From Mesocentrotus franciscanus (lineage: Eukaryota; Echinodermata; Echinoidea; Camarodonta; Strongylocentrotidae), in the NCBI GenBank assembly GCA_037976565.1, contig CP137686.1, forward strand, positions 27,314,626-27,378,625: a stretch of 64,000 nt of DNA, read 5' to 3'. The stretch's first letter is position 1. Every line of letters begins with the position of its first letter. Of the stretch, positions 63,628 through 64,000 are shown in pieces. The position numbers were made by a program, and so were the translations under genes. Below the pieces are notes generated by a model, which had not been told where the DNA came from, did not search any database, and saw only the letters and a program-made list of their open reading frames with translations.

Positions 63628-63790
63628 AAGTAGTAGTAGTAGTAGAAGCACCATTTTTATCATTATAATGATCAATTTTGTTTTGTGTCAACTGCGATAT
63701 TTGTTATACTTAATAATATCCGCTTTTCATAATGAAATTTGTTCAATTATCAATATACATAAAATAGTTAGCAGTCAGCAATTTCGGGAC
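62664..63790 (+). repeat. Segmental duplication, copy B
   Basis: Direct-orientation partner of 38147-39795 (see there). It carries its own GA-rich tract (62835-62905) and (AGT)n tract (63582-63650). It lacks the LINE 3' insertion of copy A and has an extra stretch at about 63335-63525. Confidence 0.88.
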
Positions 63791-63794
63791 TTAA

Positions 63795-64000
63795 AGCCCA
63801 AGTCCACTCCAAAAATAACTTACTTTCAATAGAACCAGAAAAATCAGACAAACCAATCAAAAAAAGTTTGAGCAAAATCGGATAACTAATAAGAAAGTTA
63901 TGAACTTTTAATGACATGAAAAACTTTGAAAATCACTACACAAATTGGCAACTCACTCATGAGTCTGTGACGTATGGTCCTCACTATCCACTAATTATTT
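63795..64000. mobile_element. Start of a MITE or SINE cut by the window end
   Basis: AAAGCCCAAGTCCACTCCAA followed by AGTTTGAGCAAAATCGGATA resembles a very common marine-invertebrate interspersed repeat (recalled, not searched). A faint relative lies at 9335-9450. The right end is outside the window. Confidence 0.45.

Noticed and set aside
57200..64000. TIR exons of gene 2
   Set aside because: I looked for box 1 (D-x-Y-D-A-Y/F-x-S-Y), R-D-x-x-P-G and S-R-R-x-I-x-x-L-S patterns with acceptors in phase 2 and found none in this stretch.

Overview
The window looks like an invertebrate deuterostome genome, most likely an echinoderm such as a sea urchin. The DNA is AT-rich, introns run to kilobases, microsatellites and tRNA-derived SINEs are frequent, and LINEs, MITEs, hAT-like, piggyBac-like and foldback elements are nested in one another. 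The only convincing host genes are two immune-type receptors; the organism call is inference from style, not from a marker gene. There is no sign of bacterial-type operons.

Layout: 1-12.5 kb is repeats, dominated by a nearly full-length but frameshifted LINE (about 1.7-6.5 kb). Gene 1 (12,600-29,913, + strand) is an IL-1-receptor-like protein rebuilt here from nine exons whose phases all agree and whose joined frame closes at 523 aa: signal peptide, two Ig domains, one membrane span and an IL-1R-type TIR domain. Its introns hold a truncated LINE, two tRNA-derived SINEs, a piggyBac-like MITE, a 1.7-kb hAT-like element with an 8-bp duplication and a seven-copy tandem array split by a MITE. 30-44 kb is gene-poor: a degenerate tandem array interrupted by a GC-rich block, several MITEs, and a minus-strand LINE fragment.

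Gene 2 (from 44,705, + strand) is a paralogue: signal peptide, two Ig domains and a membrane span by 57,115. It either splices onward to TIR exons beyond this window, or reads through to a stop at 57,171-57,173, giving a 345-aa receptor with no TIR domain. Its introns hold a LINE 3' end, a SINE with a 7SL-like head and a tail shared with that LINE, a minisatellite fold-back and a split palindromic element. The last 6 kb is a hAT MITE, foldback elements (one carrying a short promoter-plus-first-exon of recombinase type), a second copy of a segmental duplication and a truncated MITE.

Biologically, the two receptors look like products of tandem duplication: same orientation, same domain order, and Ig domain 2 split by a phase-2 intron at the same place. 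Gene 1 should signal through its TIR domain at the plasma membrane; gene 2 may be a second signalling chain or a TIR-less decoy-type receptor. These functional statements are inference from family knowledge.
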